A stretch of 43,914 nucleotides of DNA from an uncultured Desulfobulbaceae bacterium (GCA_945787445.1 CALZHT010000016.1:1-43914), one strand, 5' to 3'; shown: positions 19,914 through 29,935, numbered from the stretch's first letter. Program-made: numbers and translations. Notes: generated by a model from the sequence alone, not told the origin.

Positions 19914-20348
19914 TATTCGTTCCCCCTGATCCGTTTTAAAAATAATTTGTCCCAACAACCTGGCGTGAATAGCATTTTGAAAATTGAGATAACTACTTCT
20001 ATATCTGTAACAGCAAAGTGGTTTCTATAGTTATTTTGTATCTTGTCTACGAAGGAAAACAAAGGAAGTGGTTCACTTACTTGGCGTGAAATCCATCACA
20101 TTCGCAAGAATAAGATTAGATTATTTTGAAAATCTCCCGTTGTATTGAAAATACGTAATGGCTGTGTTGTATCGCCGATGAAGGGCTTGCCCTTAATTGT
20201 TAGGTATGATAAAAACCTTTCTCTATACACCATGATTTTTGCATTGAGATGGGGAGGAAATTTCGGTTCAAATAATAGGAAATCTTAGCACTGGAAGGAT
20301 TTGCCTGGAATCTTGAAACACAAAAGATAGTATTGGGAATTTAAGAAT
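19914..20348. other. Gene-free AT-rich stretch
   Basis: Divergent intergenic region between the repeat protein and the TfoX-domain gene. I see no further gene or clear promoter. Confidence 0.4.
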
Positions 20349-20681
20349 ATGGCATACGACGAAGGATTAGCACAGAGAGTTAGAGAGTTGCTGGAGGAAA
20401 GGCCGGGGTATAATGAAAAGAAGATGTTCGGTGGCATGTGTTATCTGCTTCACGGAAACATGGCTTGCGGCATTATAAACGATGATCTCATTGTCCGGGT
20501 CGGTCCGGACAATTTTGAAGGTGCGCTGAAGCTGCCTCACACCCGGAGCTTCGATATCACCGGCAGGGCTATGAAAGGCTGGGTGATGGTTTCCTCTGCG
20601 GGCCATGATTCCGATGAAAAATTAGCAGATTGGGTGCAGAAAGGGGTAGAATTTGCCCTTTCTTTGCCACCCAAATACTGA
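20349..20681 (+). CDS. TfoX N-terminal domain protein
   Basis: The 110-residue protein matches the TfoX/Sxy N-terminal domain throughout, with EKKMFGGMCYLLHGNMACGI, LIVRVGPDNFEGAL and GRAMKGWVMVSSAGHDSDE. In Gammaproteobacteria, full-length TfoX/Sxy activates competence genes together with CRP. Stand-alone N-terminal domains like this one are common elsewhere and have no defined function. There is no C-terminal TfoX domain. The ribosome binding site is weak. Confidence 0.87.
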   Translation: MAYDEGLAQRVRELLEERPGYNEKKMFGGMCYLLHGNMACGIINDDLIVRVGPDNFEGALKLPHTRSFDITGRAMKGWVMVSSAGHDSDEKLADWVQKGVEFALSLPPKY

Positions 20682-20727
20682 AAATCTTTACCGTTAGCAG
20701 GCCATTAGGTTTTGTAGCCAGATTGAA

Positions 20728-20775
20728 AAATATTGAAGCTCCCCGCGGCCGCTTGCGCACGAGAAGCGTACCCTG
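20728..20775. repeat. AAATATTGAAGCTCCCCGC repeat, copy 2
   Basis: Diverged partner of 8779-8826. It sits just upstream of the membrane protein gene at 20805 and overlaps an in-frame 5' extension that I regard as non-coding. Confidence 0.6.
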
Positions 20776-20804
20776 CGGGATTAGCGCTTGCTGATTGTGT
20801 TCAT

Positions 20805-21293
20805 ATGATGAAAATATTAATTATCCTGACAGGATCTTTGGGAGTAGCCCTACAGTTCTATTATTCCTCACTGCTTCCCGAAGCGGTTGCCAACCATTTC
20901 GGGGCAGGTGGCAATCCCAATGGCTGGATGTCAAATGAAGTGAACTTTTTCTTTGGCTGTGGAATGATAATTTTTTTGTCCGCACTCATTCTTGCTATCC
21001 CTGTAATTTTACGGAAAAGCCCAGTCAGCCTTATTAACTTCCCCAAAAAATCATATTGGCTGGCCCCGGAAAGAAAAGAAGAAACCATTCCAATTATTGC
21101 TACTTGGCTGCGTTTTATCGGAGTCATGACAAACATATTCTTACTGATCATCAACCACCTCGTGTTCCTCGCCAACCAGACAACACCGCCACGATTAAAC
21201 CAGAGTGCATTCCTGACCGCCTTATTCGTATTCCTCGGAATCATGCTTTTGTGGGTGATAGCCCTATTTGTGAAATTCAATAAAACCGACTAA
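20805..21293 (+). CDS. DUF1648/SdpI-like membrane protein
   Basis: The 162-residue protein has four hydrophobic segments. Following the first, NHFGAGGNPNGWMS matches the DUF1648 signature (a histidine with a GxPxGW-like turn) seen at the N-terminus of SdpI-type immunity and membrane proteins. The full SdpI region is absent. I start at ATG 20805 because the upstream in-frame extension is repeat DNA. The stop overlaps the convergent stop of the RND pump gene by four bases. Function unknown. Confidence 0.75.
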   Translation: MMKILIILTGSLGVALQFYYSSLLPEAVANHFGAGGNPNGWMSNEVNFFFGCGMIIFLSALILAIPVILRKSPVSLINFPKKSYWLAPERKEETIPIIATWLRFIGVMTNIFLLIINHLVFLANQTTPPRLNQSAFLTALFVFLGIMLLWVIALFVKFNKTD

Positions 21294-24200
21294 GAAAAAA
21301 TTTTATCGTAGAGTCTCCAATAGGCCTGGTGTGAAGACTGCCAGGCTTTTTTTGTGTTTTTGGCAATGGAATCAAAGAGGGAATAGAGGACCGGGGTGAT
21401 GAGCAAGGTCAATATGGTGGCAAACATGAGGCCGAAGATAACCGCCATGGCCATGGAGCGCCACCACTGACTCGATTCGCTTGCCCAGGATATTTCCATG
21501 GAGTGGAAATCATAGGAAATCCCGGTGACCATGGGAATAAGGCCCAGGATAGTGGTTATGGCGGTGAGGAGCACCGGACGCAGCCGGGTGCAGCCGCCGG
21601 CGACAACCGCATCTGTGCAGGTCATGCCCCGTTTCCGCAACCGGTTGATATAATCGATGAGAACAATGCCGTTATTGACCACTACGCCGGCCAGGGAGAT
21701 GACGCCCACCCCGGTCATGATGATGCCGAAACTCATTTTAAAGAACGTGAGACCAAGAAATGCCCCTCCCAGGGAAAGGACAACCGAAGTCATGATGATT
21801 ATGGGCTGGCCGATGGAATTGAACTGGGTAACCAGCACCAGAGTGACGAGGAATATTGCCACCAGAAAGGTTTTTGAAAGAAAAATTTCCGATTCCTTTT
21901 GTTCTTCCTGTTCGCCGGTCAGTCTGATCGAATAGCCGGGCGGCAAATCCATTTCATTAAGCGTCTTTTCCACTTCGGCCCGGACAACGGCTGATGGGAT
22001 CATGCTCTCGTCAACGTTGGCCGACACCGTAACAACCCGTTCGTTATTTATCCTGACAACCTGGCCCAGGCTGCCGGTATATTCAAAGCGGGCAACGGTG
22101 GAAAGCGGCACCAGTTCGCCTTGCATGCCGGCAATGATGAGGTTATTGAGTAGATCAGTGCTTTTCCGGTATTCTTCCGGCAAATGGACAGTGATATCAT
22201 ATTCTTCGTCTCCTTCCCGGTAGGTGGAGACCTCCACGCCATTGTATGCATTTTTTAAGGCCTGGCCGATGGCAAAGTTTGAAAGTCCCAGCATTGCGGC
22301 TTTCTGACGATCAACATGGAGCTTGATTGTGGGATTTCCTTCGACATAATCATCCCGGATATCTTCAACATATGGTGATTGCGCCGCGATATCTTTTATT
22401 TCTTTGGCTATTCTGCCAAGGATAGCAAAGTCATCGCCACTGATTTCGATGTTTATCGGCGCGCCTGTGGGTGGACCGACTGCAGCTTCCTTGATGGTAA
22501 TTTTGGCGCCGGGGATTTTTCGGACCCGGTTTCTGATAATCTCCACGGATTCAGAAGATGGAAATGGCCTCTCTTTGAAATCGAGAAACTGGATGCCGAT
22601 ATGGTTTGGGGTGTTTTCACTGAAAACAGCTTCTGCACCAACACCAATCACCGCCTTGGAGTACATATTTTCCACATTTGCAATATCCGAAACAGAGGTG
22701 AAGGTTTCCTTGTTATTCTTTTGGTGTTCTTTTCGGGTCAGGGCCTCGTTATATTTGGCAGTGTTCAGGAAGGTGAAGGTGTCTCCTGCAACCATGCTTT
22801 TGTCGCTGATAACCATTTCTATCTGTTTGACAATCCTGTCGGAGAGTTTAATATCCGCTCCTTCAGGCATATCTATATTAACGAATACGGATACAGGATC
22901 CATATCAGGGAAAAACTCCACCGGCTTCTCAAGACCCACTCGGTAGAGCCAGGATTCAAAAATTATCGCCATCACTAAAAAGGAGATGATAATCACTGCT
23001 ATACGATGGTCTAGAGCCATGGTAATAAATTTATGATATGTCCGCAGAATAATCCCTCTGGGAGTAACCGGTTGCTCCATGATTTTTTTCAGCTCATCCG
23101 GCCGGGTGTGTGTATTCAATGGAATCTGATTGTGGTCGCCTTCCTTCAGGAAATACGATGCCAGAGCCGGATTTATCACCAAGGCGACAAAGAGGCTTGA
23201 GGAGAGGGTTACAATAAGCGTGATGGGCAGAAACCGCATAAATTCACCCATGATGCCGGGCCAGAAGATCATGGGAAAAAAGGCGGCCAGCGTGGTCAAG
23301 GTAGCGCCGATCACCGGATAGGCAACTTCACTGGTGGCGCGCATGGCTGCCGTGACGCGGTCAACTCCTTGCGATGTGAAGCGGTAAATGTTCTCAATTA
23401 TAACAATGGCATTGTCGACAAGCATCCCTAGGGCAAGGGTGAGGCTGAACAGAACAACCATGTTCAGAGTAATGCCCATGCTGTAAAGCACGATAAAGCT
23501 GAGGAACATGGAAAAAGGGATGGCAAGGCTTACCAGGATGGCATTTCGAAACCCCAAGGCCAAGGGCAGGACGAGAAGCACCAGAATGAGCCCTGACACT
23601 AAATTATTTTCCAGATCAGCCACCATGTTGCGGATATCCTTGGCTTGATCCATCAATTTGGTGATCGTGGTGCCGGGGGGCCAAGTTGACTTGTGTTTCA
23701 GGATAATTTCCTCCACCTGATCCGTTATCCAGATGATATTTTCGCCGGCCCGTTTTTTTACACTGATATTGATGGCTGGTTGGCCGTCAAGACGGGACCG
23801 GCTGGTTTCTTCTTTGAATCCGTCATACACCTTGGCAACATCGCCCAGATAGATTGGTTGGCCGTTATGGGTGCCCACCACAAGATGAAAAAAATCCTGC
23901 GGGGTTTTCAGCTCACCCGGCGTTTGGAAGAGGAAACGACCGTCCGCCATACGGAGGAAACCGCCTGATACATTCTGGTTTTCCTGTCTCAGAGTCGCTT
24001 CCAGCTGCTGGCTTGCTATGCCGAAATAGGTGAGTTTTTCAGGAATAAACTCCACCCGGATTTCACGCTCTCTTCCGCCTGTCACCTCTACTTCCAGGAT
24101 GCCGGCAATTGTCTCAATGTCGTCAGCCAGATCGTCGGCGATTTCCTTGAGCCGGCCGGGACCAATGGTGCTGCTCATGGAATAAACAACAATGGGCAGA

Positions 24201-24607
24201 TCTGAAAAATTTACCTCAAATACAAGGGGATCATCCTCAAGATCGGTAGGCAGGTCGGAAGATGCCTCGTCAACCTTGTCCTTTACTTTTTGCAGCACCT
24301 CCTCAATATCAGTGCCGGTCATGAATTCAATGACAATGGAGCTCACCCCTTCCGAGGAAACCGAGCGGATTTTTTTCACGTTCTCGAGGCCGGTCAGTTT
24401 CTTTTCAATGGGTATGGTGATGGATTTCTCAATGTCCGGCGGGACAACTCCCCTGTAGCTTGTGGTAATGAAAACAAAGGGAATGGTGATATCCGGCGTT
24501 GATTCTCGTGGCAAGGCAAAGTAACAATAGAGGCCGATCATCAGGATCAACAGGGAAAGCACCATGACGCTGACCCTCTTTTTTATGGCAGTGTCGCTGA
24601 CAATCAT
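21290..24607 (-). CDS. RND efflux pump inner-membrane subunit (HAE1/AcrB family)
   Basis: The 1105-residue protein has the standard RND layout. A first membrane helix (VSVMVLSLLILMIGLYCY) is followed by a large periplasmic loop, helices 2-6 (ending near 540), a second periplasmic loop, and helices 8-12. LPRESTPDITIPFVFITTSY and MVLFSLTLALGMLVDNAIVI are family hallmarks. It exports hydrophobic compounds using proton influx, with an adaptor and an outer-membrane TolC-type channel. The adaptor gene lies 126 bases upstream on the same strand; no TolC homologue is in the window. It is slightly longer than AcrB. Substrate unknown. Confidence 0.93.
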   Translation of the reverse strand: MIVSDTAIKKRVSVMVLSLLILMIGLYCYFALPRESTPDITIPFVFITTSYRGVVPPDIEKSITIPIEKKLTGLENVKKIRSVSSEGVSSIVIEFMTGTDIEEVLQKVKDKVDEASSDLPTDLEDDPLVFEVNFSDLPIVVYSMSSTIGPGRLKEIADDLADDIETIAGILEVEVTGGREREIRVEFIPEKLTYFGIASQQLEATLRQENQNVSGGFLRMADGRFLFQTPGELKTPQDFFHLVVGTHNGQPIYLGDVAKVYDGFKEETSRSRLDGQPAINISVKKRAGENIIWITDQVEEIILKHKSTWPPGTTITKLMDQAKDIRNMVADLENNLVSGLILVLLVLPLALGFRNAILVSLAIPFSMFLSFIVLYSMGITLNMVVLFSLTLALGMLVDNAIVIIENIYRFTSQGVDRVTAAMRATSEVAYPVIGATLTTLAAFFPMIFWPGIMGEFMRFLPITLIVTLSSSLFVALVINPALASYFLKEGDHNQIPLNTHTRPDELKKIMEQPVTPRGIILRTYHKFITMALDHRIAVIIISFLVMAIIFESWLYRVGLEKPVEFFPDMDPVSVFVNIDMPEGADIKLSDRIVKQIEMVISDKSMVAGDTFTFLNTAKYNEALTRKEHQKNNKETFTSVSDIANVENMYSKAVIGVGAEAVFSENTPNHIGIQFLDFKERPFPSSESVEIIRNRVRKIPGAKITIKEAAVGPPTGAPINIEISGDDFAILGRIAKEIKDIAAQSPYVEDIRDDYVEGNPTIKLHVDRQKAAMLGLSNFAIGQALKNAYNGVEVSTYREGDEEYDITVHLPEEYRKSTDLLNNLIIAGMQGELVPLSTVARFEYTGSLGQVVRINNERVVTVSANVDESMIPSAVVRAEVEKTLNEMDLPPGYSIRLTGEQEEQKESEIFLSKTFLVAIFLVTLVLVTQFNSIGQPIIIMTSVVLSLGGAFLGLTFFKMSFGIIMTGVGVISLAGVVVNNGIVLIDYINRLRKRGMTCTDAVVAGGCTRLRPVLLTAITTILGLIPMVTGISYDFHSMEISWASESSQWWRSMAMAVIFGLMFATILTLLITPVLYSLFDSIAKNTKKAWQSSHQAYWRLYDKIFS

Positions 24608-24733
24608 TACACTATCCGTAATTGAAGATGTCTTTGGGGTGGTGTCTCATCATGATGACCATGAAAAATGTATACCATAAAAATATTATGAATACCGTTT
24701 TACAGAATATTGCGGCAGGGAAAACCTTGCCGG

Positions 24734-25876
24734 TCAACTGCCCGGCGGAGCCAGCATATCCGGATTTTCAAGGCTCTGGATAATGTTGACAGGTTGGCCA
24801 TCTTCAATGCTGCGGTGACCCACGATTATCACCATGTCACCTGCTGAAAGACCTGAAAGGATCTGGACTTTCCAGCCTTCGAGGAATCCTGTGGTGATTC
24901 TCCTTTTCCTTGCTATGTTGGCTTCTGCAACATAGACATACTGCTCTTCGTTTTGGGTGATCACGCCATAGAGCGGTATACTAACGGCATCGGTAATGGT
25001 TCGCTTGACGATTTGCACCCTGGCAAACATGCCGGGCAGGATGGCATGACCGGGATTTGCTACAGCAAGCCGCAGGATATATACCATGGCAGGCTGAACA
25101 GCCTCGCTGGATAGAAAAATTTTCTTTCCTGTAACGGTATGGTTGTTTAAAGCAGTAAAGGTAATTTTGCAGTGCGAAATATCCTTTACTGCAAAAACCT
25201 CGGATTCCGGGATCGCTACATCCACTTTAAGTTTATCAATATCCAGGAGCTTGAACACCGGGTCACCATGGGAAAGCAGGGCGCCGATTTTGGCATGTAA
25301 TTCATTAACAACGCCGCTAAAAGGAGAACGGATAGTGCATCGTTCAAGGTTGAGGCGGGCGTTTTTCATCGCGGCATTCAAGTCTTCCAGGGTGGCTGCT
25401 GCTTCATCATAGTTTGCTTGGGAGACCGCATTTTTGTCGATCAAGCCCTGTTGCCGTTGGAAATTAGTTTTCGCAAGCTTCTGCCTGGCCAGGATGGATT
25501 GGATGTTGTTTTGATAATCGCGCGGATCAACTTGCACCACTATCTGGTCCTTCTCCACCTTGTGACCCTCATCAACCGGAGTTGCAATCACTTTACCGGT
25601 AATTTCCGCCTTTACGACCAGTTCTTCCCAAGGTCTTACAATGGCCGGCAGGTCTATCATGTCTGTCATGGTCCCCGGCCTAATAATTTGGGCGACAACG
25701 CTAATTGGCTGTTGTTCTGATTTTGTAGCCTGAGCCTTCTGCAAGGCAAGTTGCTTTTGCTTGTCGCATGTCTTGAGCCCGAACAATACCGCTATAAAGA
25801 GGAGAAGTAGAACGACAAGCCAGGGAAGGAGAGACCAAAGAATCCGGAAATATTTATTTTTTCGGGAGCCGTTCAT
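24734..25876 (-). CDS. RND efflux periplasmic adaptor (membrane fusion protein)
   Basis: The 380-residue protein has one N-terminal membrane anchor (LLPWLVVLLLLFIAVLFGLK), a lipoyl-like hairpin split by a coiled coil (ITGKVIATPVDEGHKVEKDQ to RCTIRSPFSGVVNELHAKIG), then beta-barrel and membrane-proximal domains. This is the HlyD/AcrA-type adaptor fold. It bridges the RND pump and an outer-membrane channel. The pump gene follows on the same strand, so the two form an operon. Confidence 0.92.
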   Translation of the reverse strand: MNGSRKNKYFRILWSLLPWLVVLLLLFIAVLFGLKTCDKQKQLALQKAQATKSEQQPISVVAQIIRPGTMTDMIDLPAIVRPWEELVVKAEITGKVIATPVDEGHKVEKDQIVVQVDPRDYQNNIQSILARQKLAKTNFQRQQGLIDKNAVSQANYDEAAATLEDLNAAMKNARLNLERCTIRSPFSGVVNELHAKIGALLSHGDPVFKLLDIDKLKVDVAIPESEVFAVKDISHCKITFTALNNHTVTGKKIFLSSEAVQPAMVYILRLAVANPGHAILPGMFARVQIVKRTITDAVSIPLYGVITQNEEQYVYVAEANIARKRRITTGFLEGWKVQILSGLSAGDMVIIVGHRSIEDGQPVNIIQSLENPDMLAPPGS

Positions 25877-25939
25877 AAAGGTATTTATCTCAAAAGAAAA
25901 AGACGGAAAGACCGGTTAGGTTGATGGCAATCACGTTTC

Positions 25940-27163
25940 TCAACTATGCAAAATTGTAAGTGTCCGGTCCCAGATTCGGTGCGCTGTTTCCATTTTTGAA
26001 AGCAAGGGCAGCCGATCTTCTTGGCCGTCGGAGTCAAGCAAGGTCACTTGGTTGGTGTCCGCGGCAAAGCCAGTATCTTTTCCTAAAATATCATTCACCA
26101 CAACAAGATCGAGATTTTTTTCCTGCAGTTTGCGGCGTCCTTCAACCAAGTGGTCCCGACTTTCTGCCGCAAATCCCACCAGGAGGGGGATCTTTTTGCC
26201 GCTTCCCTTGTTTTGGCCAAGCTCTCTCAGGATATCAGGATTGGGCAGTAATGAAAGCGCTTCTTTGTTTCCGGTTTTCTTAATTTTCTGATCCGAGCGT
26301 TCCGAGGGGCGATAGTCCGAGACTGCAGCAGACATGACAACTACTGATGTTTCCGCGTACTTATCCAACACCGCATCACGCATTTCTTCCGCAGTTTGCA
26401 CAGGAATATAATCAACACCGGTCAATGGATGCAGAGCAGTTGGTCCGCTGATAAGCGTGACATGCGCTCCGCGGATTTTGGCGGCTTCCGCCAGTGCAAA
26501 TCCCATTTTTCCGCTTGAGCGATTGCCTATGAAACGCACCGGGTCAATGGGCTCATAGGTAGGGCCTGCAGTGATCAAAACCTGGTGGTCTTGCATGTCC
26601 TGCGGTGTAAAACAGGCCGTAATTATCGGTCTGACGGTTTCCCATGCCGGCAGGCGGCCAGGTCCATCGTCGCCGCAGGCCATGAGGCCTGTCTCCGGTT
26701 CAATGATTTGATAACCGTATCCCTTGATACGCGCTATATTGTTCTGGGTGGCAGGATGGAGGAACATATTGCTGTTCATGGCCGGACAGACGAGGACCTT
26801 TGCTTTGGTGGCAAGGAGGATGCTTGAGAGCAGATCAGAAGCAAGGCCAAGGGCCATTCGACTGATAGTTTGTGCGGTCGCAGGAGCAATCAATACCAGA
26901 TCACACTCTTTGGCAAGGTTAATATGGGGAATATTTTCCGCTCCAACAGGATCGAACATATCCTCATGGACCTTGTTGCCGGTAAGAGCCGTCAGGGTGA
27001 GGGGTGTCACAAATTTGGTCCCAGCCTTGGTCATGACTACCTTGACTTGCGTACCTTCCTTGACAAGATTTCTCACCCAGTCAACAGTCTTGTATGCTGC
27101 AATGGACCCGGTTATGCCAAAGAGTATTTTTTTTCCGGAAAATAGACCGGATTTGTGATTCAT
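25940..27163 (-). CDS. coaBC: Bifunctional phosphopantothenoylcysteine synthetase/decarboxylase
   Basis: The 407-residue cytoplasmic enzyme joins cysteine to 4'-phosphopantothenate and decarboxylates the product, two steps of coenzyme A synthesis. The N-terminal CoaC flavoprotein half has KKILFGITGSIAAYKTVDWVR and VCPAMNSNMFLHPATQ (the substrate-clamp PAMN motif). The C-terminal CoaB half starts at about 190, with ITAGPTYEPIDPVRFIGNRSSGKMG. The length is normal. AAGGA lies about eight bases before the ATG. Nitroreductase and lipoprotein genes precede it on the same strand. Confidence 0.96.
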   Translation of the reverse strand: MNHKSGLFSGKKILFGITGSIAAYKTVDWVRNLVKEGTQVKVVMTKAGTKFVTPLTLTALTGNKVHEDMFDPVGAENIPHINLAKECDLVLIAPATAQTISRMALGLASDLLSSILLATKAKVLVCPAMNSNMFLHPATQNNIARIKGYGYQIIEPETGLMACGDDGPGRLPAWETVRPIITACFTPQDMQDHQVLITAGPTYEPIDPVRFIGNRSSGKMGFALAEAAKIRGAHVTLISGPTALHPLTGVDYIPVQTAEEMRDAVLDKYAETSVVVMSAAVSDYRPSERSDQKIKKTGNKEALSLLPNPDILRELGQNKGSGKKIPLLVGFAAESRDHLVEGRRKLQEKNLDLVVVNDILGKDTGFAADTNQVTLLDSDGQEDRLPLLSKMETAHRIWDRTLTILHS

Positions 27164-27223
27164 GCCTCAAATCCTTTATAAATGCAAAGTCAATATCATC
27201 GCAATCAAGGGCAGGCTTACTGG

Positions 27224-27700
27224 TTAGACATTTTTGGCAATATATATATAAACGTTTGTTTTCATAGCATAATCTCCAGCAATTATCCGGATGATGCACG
27301 AACTGTTTTCTTTGGTAAAGGCTATCATGACATCTTTTGATTTTATTGAGCCGGCCAATACCCAATTGTTGCGCTGCATGGTGGTGATAAAAAAATTGGT
27401 CAGAGAATCCACTTCAACTCTGCCTTTGAAGTTCAATATTCCGCCATTATATGTTGCAGTATTTATGGTAAGGCTTTCGTTCATGTCTCTGCTCAATTCG
27501 CCGGGAATGAGGAGATCCGGATAATCTGTTGGAAAGTATGGTTCATTTTCGGAAATTGCCGCTGTTGAAGAAGCCGTTTCCTCTTCGGGCTGGCCGCCGA
27601 AATCCATCCCGGCGCAGCCTGACAGTTGAAAAAGCAAAAAAGCCATTCCCAATAAAATCCAAGTGGTTGTGGTGTTTTTTGTAATAATAGATCGTTTCAT
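27224..27700 (-). CDS. Lipoprotein of unknown function
   Basis: The 158-residue protein has a lipobox QLSGC (Cys29), so it should be lipid-anchored, followed by an acidic linker and a compact domain of about 100 residues. That domain contains LIPGELSRDMNESLTINT, TNFFITTMQRNNWVLAG and SSCIIRIIAGDYAMKTNVYI. The alternating pattern resembles small ferredoxin-like envelope domains, but I do not recognise a named family. GGGAGG lies seven bases before the ATG. It sits between the nitroreductase gene (20 bases upstream) and coaBC, in an apparent operon. Confidence 0.75.
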   Translation of the reverse strand: MKRSIITKNTTTTWILLGMAFLLFQLSGCAGMDFGGQPEEETASSTAAISENEPYFPTDYPDLLIPGELSRDMNESLTINTATYNGGILNFKGRVEVDSLTNFFITTMQRNNWVLAGSIKSKDVMIAFTKENSSCIIRIIAGDYAMKTNVYIYIAKNV

Positions 27701-27720
27701 GTTTGTACCTCCCGGAATTG

Positions 27721-28245
27721 TTAAAATTCTTTTATAATGAATTCGTTTAGCGGTTTTCTTTGGGATTTCTGATTTCTGTGCTGTGGATGGCCAATGGCAA
27801 CTACGGCCATGAGATCCAGTTCCTTTCCAAGCCCAAGGATCTCGTTGACCTTGGCTTTGTTTTTCAAAATCTGTCCGAGCCAGACGCCGCCCAGGCCAAG
27901 GGCCTCAATGGCCAGCAGCATATTTTGGATACAGGCTCCTGCTGCCTGGTGGTCCTTCACCTCGTCGTACATGGCATTTGTATCAAGATAAACCGCGATG
28001 AGTCCCTTTGCCGCCCTGACAATATGTCCGTAGTGGGTCTGTTCAGCAAGCTTCTCCCGGATTGAATCCTCCTGTATAATCACAAACCGCCATGGCTGGT
28101 TATTCAGGCCGGAAGGAGCCCAACTGCCGGCTTTTGTTATCTCCAGCAGTTGGTCTTTTGCGATTTCTTGATCCGTGAATTCACGAATGGAGCGTCGGTT
28201 ATATATCGCATCAAAAACAGGCGAATCCATTATATTTCCGTCCAT
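27721..28245 (-). CDS. Nitroreductase family protein
   Basis: The protein of about 174 residues has the FMN-binding start of the family (VFDAIYNRRSIREFTDQEI), then APSGLNNQPWRFVII, AAGACIQNMLLAIEALGLGGVWLG and VVAIGHP. Members use FMN and NAD(P)H to reduce nitroaromatics, quinones or flavins; physiological substrates are often unknown. ATG 28245 and ATG 28230 (MDSPVFDAIY) are both possible starts, each with a weak ribosome binding site. It is the first gene of a short minus-strand operon with the lipoprotein and coaBC. Confidence 0.92.
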   Translation of the reverse strand: MDGNIMDSPVFDAIYNRRSIREFTDQEIAKDQLLEITKAGSWAPSGLNNQPWRFVIIQEDSIREKLAEQTHYGHIVRAAKGLIAVYLDTNAMYDEVKDHQAAGACIQNMLLAIEALGLGGVWLGQILKNKAKVNEILGLGKELDLMAVVAIGHPQHRNQKSQRKPLNEFIIKEF

Positions 28246-28396
28246 GTTTATTTTTCTCAATGCAAAAACATATAGAGTATGTCTCCAAACTGCAAATCAA
28301 AATAGTACGGACTCCGAGGCTTTGTCAAATAGTTTACTGTGTACACGACCATTGCGGCATAATTATTGTTCTGGTAGGGTGGCGGCGGAGGTCATA

Positions 28397-29224
28397 ATGG
28401 CGAAAAAGAAAAAAAGGAAAGATATTCCCCTGCCGCTTCTGTCCCCGGGGGTAACGATGATCGATACCCATTGTCATCTCGACATGGATGCTTATGGAAA
28501 GGACCAGGAAGAGGTAATCTGGAGATCGGTTGAGGCAGGTGTAAATTACATGATTACCGTGGGTATTGACCTTGAGAGTTCCAGGCAGGCCATAGCGCTT
28601 GCTGAAGTTCATGAAGCCGTTTATGCAACTGCAGGAATTCATCCCCACAATGTGAAAACAATAACTGAAAAGGATTATACGGAACTTAAAATGCTTGCTG
28701 CCCATACTCGGGTTGTTGCTTATGGTGAAATAGGAATGGATCTTGTCAAATGCTATGCTCCCCCTGAAGTCCAAAAAGAACATTTTCAGCGGCAGCTCAC
28801 CATTGCCAAAGAAATGGAATTGCCAGTCATTATTCATGACCGGGAGGCTCACGCAGACATCGTAGAAATCCTTAAAAAGGAATACCCTTTTTCAGCTGGT
28901 GGCGTGATGCATTGTTTTTCAGGTGACCTCGCCTTTGCCCGCGAGGTAATTGACCTTGGTTTTTTTATATCCCTGCCCGGTGTTGTTACCTTCAATAATG
29001 CACATGCATTACAGGAGGTGGCCAAAGGTATTCCATTGTCGTCAATGATACTTGAAACAGATGCGCCTTTTCTTGCTCCTGTCCCCAAGCGAGGAAAAAG
29101 AAACGAACCCGCCTATGTGCTCTATACCGCATCGCATGTGGCAGAGTTACGAGGAGTTTCGCTGGAGGATATTGCCTTGCAAACAACTGAAAACGCGCAA
29201 AATCTTTTTAAAATAAATGTGTAA
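28397..29224 (+). CDS. TatD family metal-dependent hydrolase
   Basis: The 275-residue cytoplasmic protein has MIDTHCHLDMDAYG (metal-binding HxH), AGIHPHNV, AYGEIGMDL, PVIIHDREAH, GGVMHCFSGD and LETDAPFLAP, a full set of TatD amidohydrolase motifs. Family members are 3'-5' DNases or related phosphoesterases, implicated in DNA repair. ATG 28397 is set by GGAGG five bases upstream; a longer in-frame extension to 28175 overlaps the divergent nitroreductase gene and is not credible. The lysine-rich first ten residues are an unusual addition. The YggS gene starts 12 bases after the stop. Confidence 0.93.
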   Translation: MAKKKKRKDIPLPLLSPGVTMIDTHCHLDMDAYGKDQEEVIWRSVEAGVNYMITVGIDLESSRQAIALAEVHEAVYATAGIHPHNVKTITEKDYTELKMLAAHTRVVAYGEIGMDLVKCYAPPEVQKEHFQRQLTIAKEMELPVIIHDREAHADIVEILKKEYPFSAGGVMHCFSGDLAFAREVIDLGFFISLPGVVTFNNAHALQEVAKGIPLSSMILETDAPFLAPVPKRGKRNEPAYVLYTASHVAELRGVSLEDIALQTTENAQNLFKINV

Positions 29225-29236
29225 GGCAAAATACTA

Positions 29237-29935
29237 ATGGCAACTATTAAGTCTAATTTGGAAAAAATTAAAGAGAGAATGGCCAATGCCGCCAGAAGGG
29301 CAGGACGAGATCCTGATACTATTTCCCTTGTTGCAGTAAGCAAAAAAGTCTCCATTGACAAAATCAAAGAAGCTATAGAAGCCGGACATCGATTGTTCGG
29401 TGAAAACTATGTGCAGGAGGCACGTGAAAAAATCATCGAACTAGGAGATGAAGCGCAATGGCATTATATAGGCCATCTCCAGAGCAACAAGGCAAAAACA
29501 GCCGCATCCCTTTTTCACGTTATTGAAACAGTTGACCGAATAAAGCTTGCCTCTGCTCTTGACAACAGCTTAGAAAAATTGAACAAAACCTTGTCAGTCT
29601 TTATACAGGTTAATATTGGCCATGAACCGCAAAAATCAGGGGTGCTTCCTGAAGATATGGAAAGGATGCTTGAGGATGTTAACAACCGGTTCCGCTTTAT
29701 CAAAGTAAAAGGCCTTATGGCAATGCCGCCCTATTTTGAAAATCCGGAGGCGGTCCGGCCATATTTCCGCCAAATGCGTAATCTCTATGAAAATTTGCAG
29801 GAAAAGGGGCTATTGGGACTGCATGGTCCTGCCGAACTTTCCATGGGGATGTCAGGTGACTTTGAAACAGCCATTGAAGAAGGAGCAACTTTAGTGCGGG
29901 TAGGAACCGCGCTGTTCGGCGCCCGTGAGTTGTAA
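29237..29935 (+). CDS. yggS: YggS family pyridoxal-phosphate homeostasis protein
   Basis: The 232-residue single-domain protein is related to the alanine racemase N-terminal barrel. The PLP lysine lies in SLVAVSKK, and FGENYVQEAREK, WHYIGHLQSNK and LSMGMSGDFETAIEEGATLVRVG are diagnostic. It binds PLP without known catalysis and tunes PLP and amino acid pools. It follows the TatD gene at 12 bases, indicating an operon. Confidence 0.95.
   Translation: MATIKSNLEKIKERMANAARRAGRDPDTISLVAVSKKVSIDKIKEAIEAGHRLFGENYVQEAREKIIELGDEAQWHYIGHLQSNKAKTAASLFHVIETVDRIKLASALDNSLEKLNKTLSVFIQVNIGHEPQKSGVLPEDMERMLEDVNNRFRFIKVKGLMAMPPYFENPEAVRPYFRQMRNLYENLQEKGLLGLHGPAELSMGMSGDFETAIEEGATLVRVGTALFGAREL

Noticed and set aside
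20733-20804. N-terminal extension of the DUF1648-like protein
   Set aside because: It is encoded by a dispersed repeat (copy of 8779-8826) and begins with TTG lacking a ribosome binding site.
28175-28396. In-frame N-terminal extension of the TatD gene
   Set aside because: It overlaps the divergent nitroreductase gene and lacks family similarity; GGAGG precedes the ATG at 28397.
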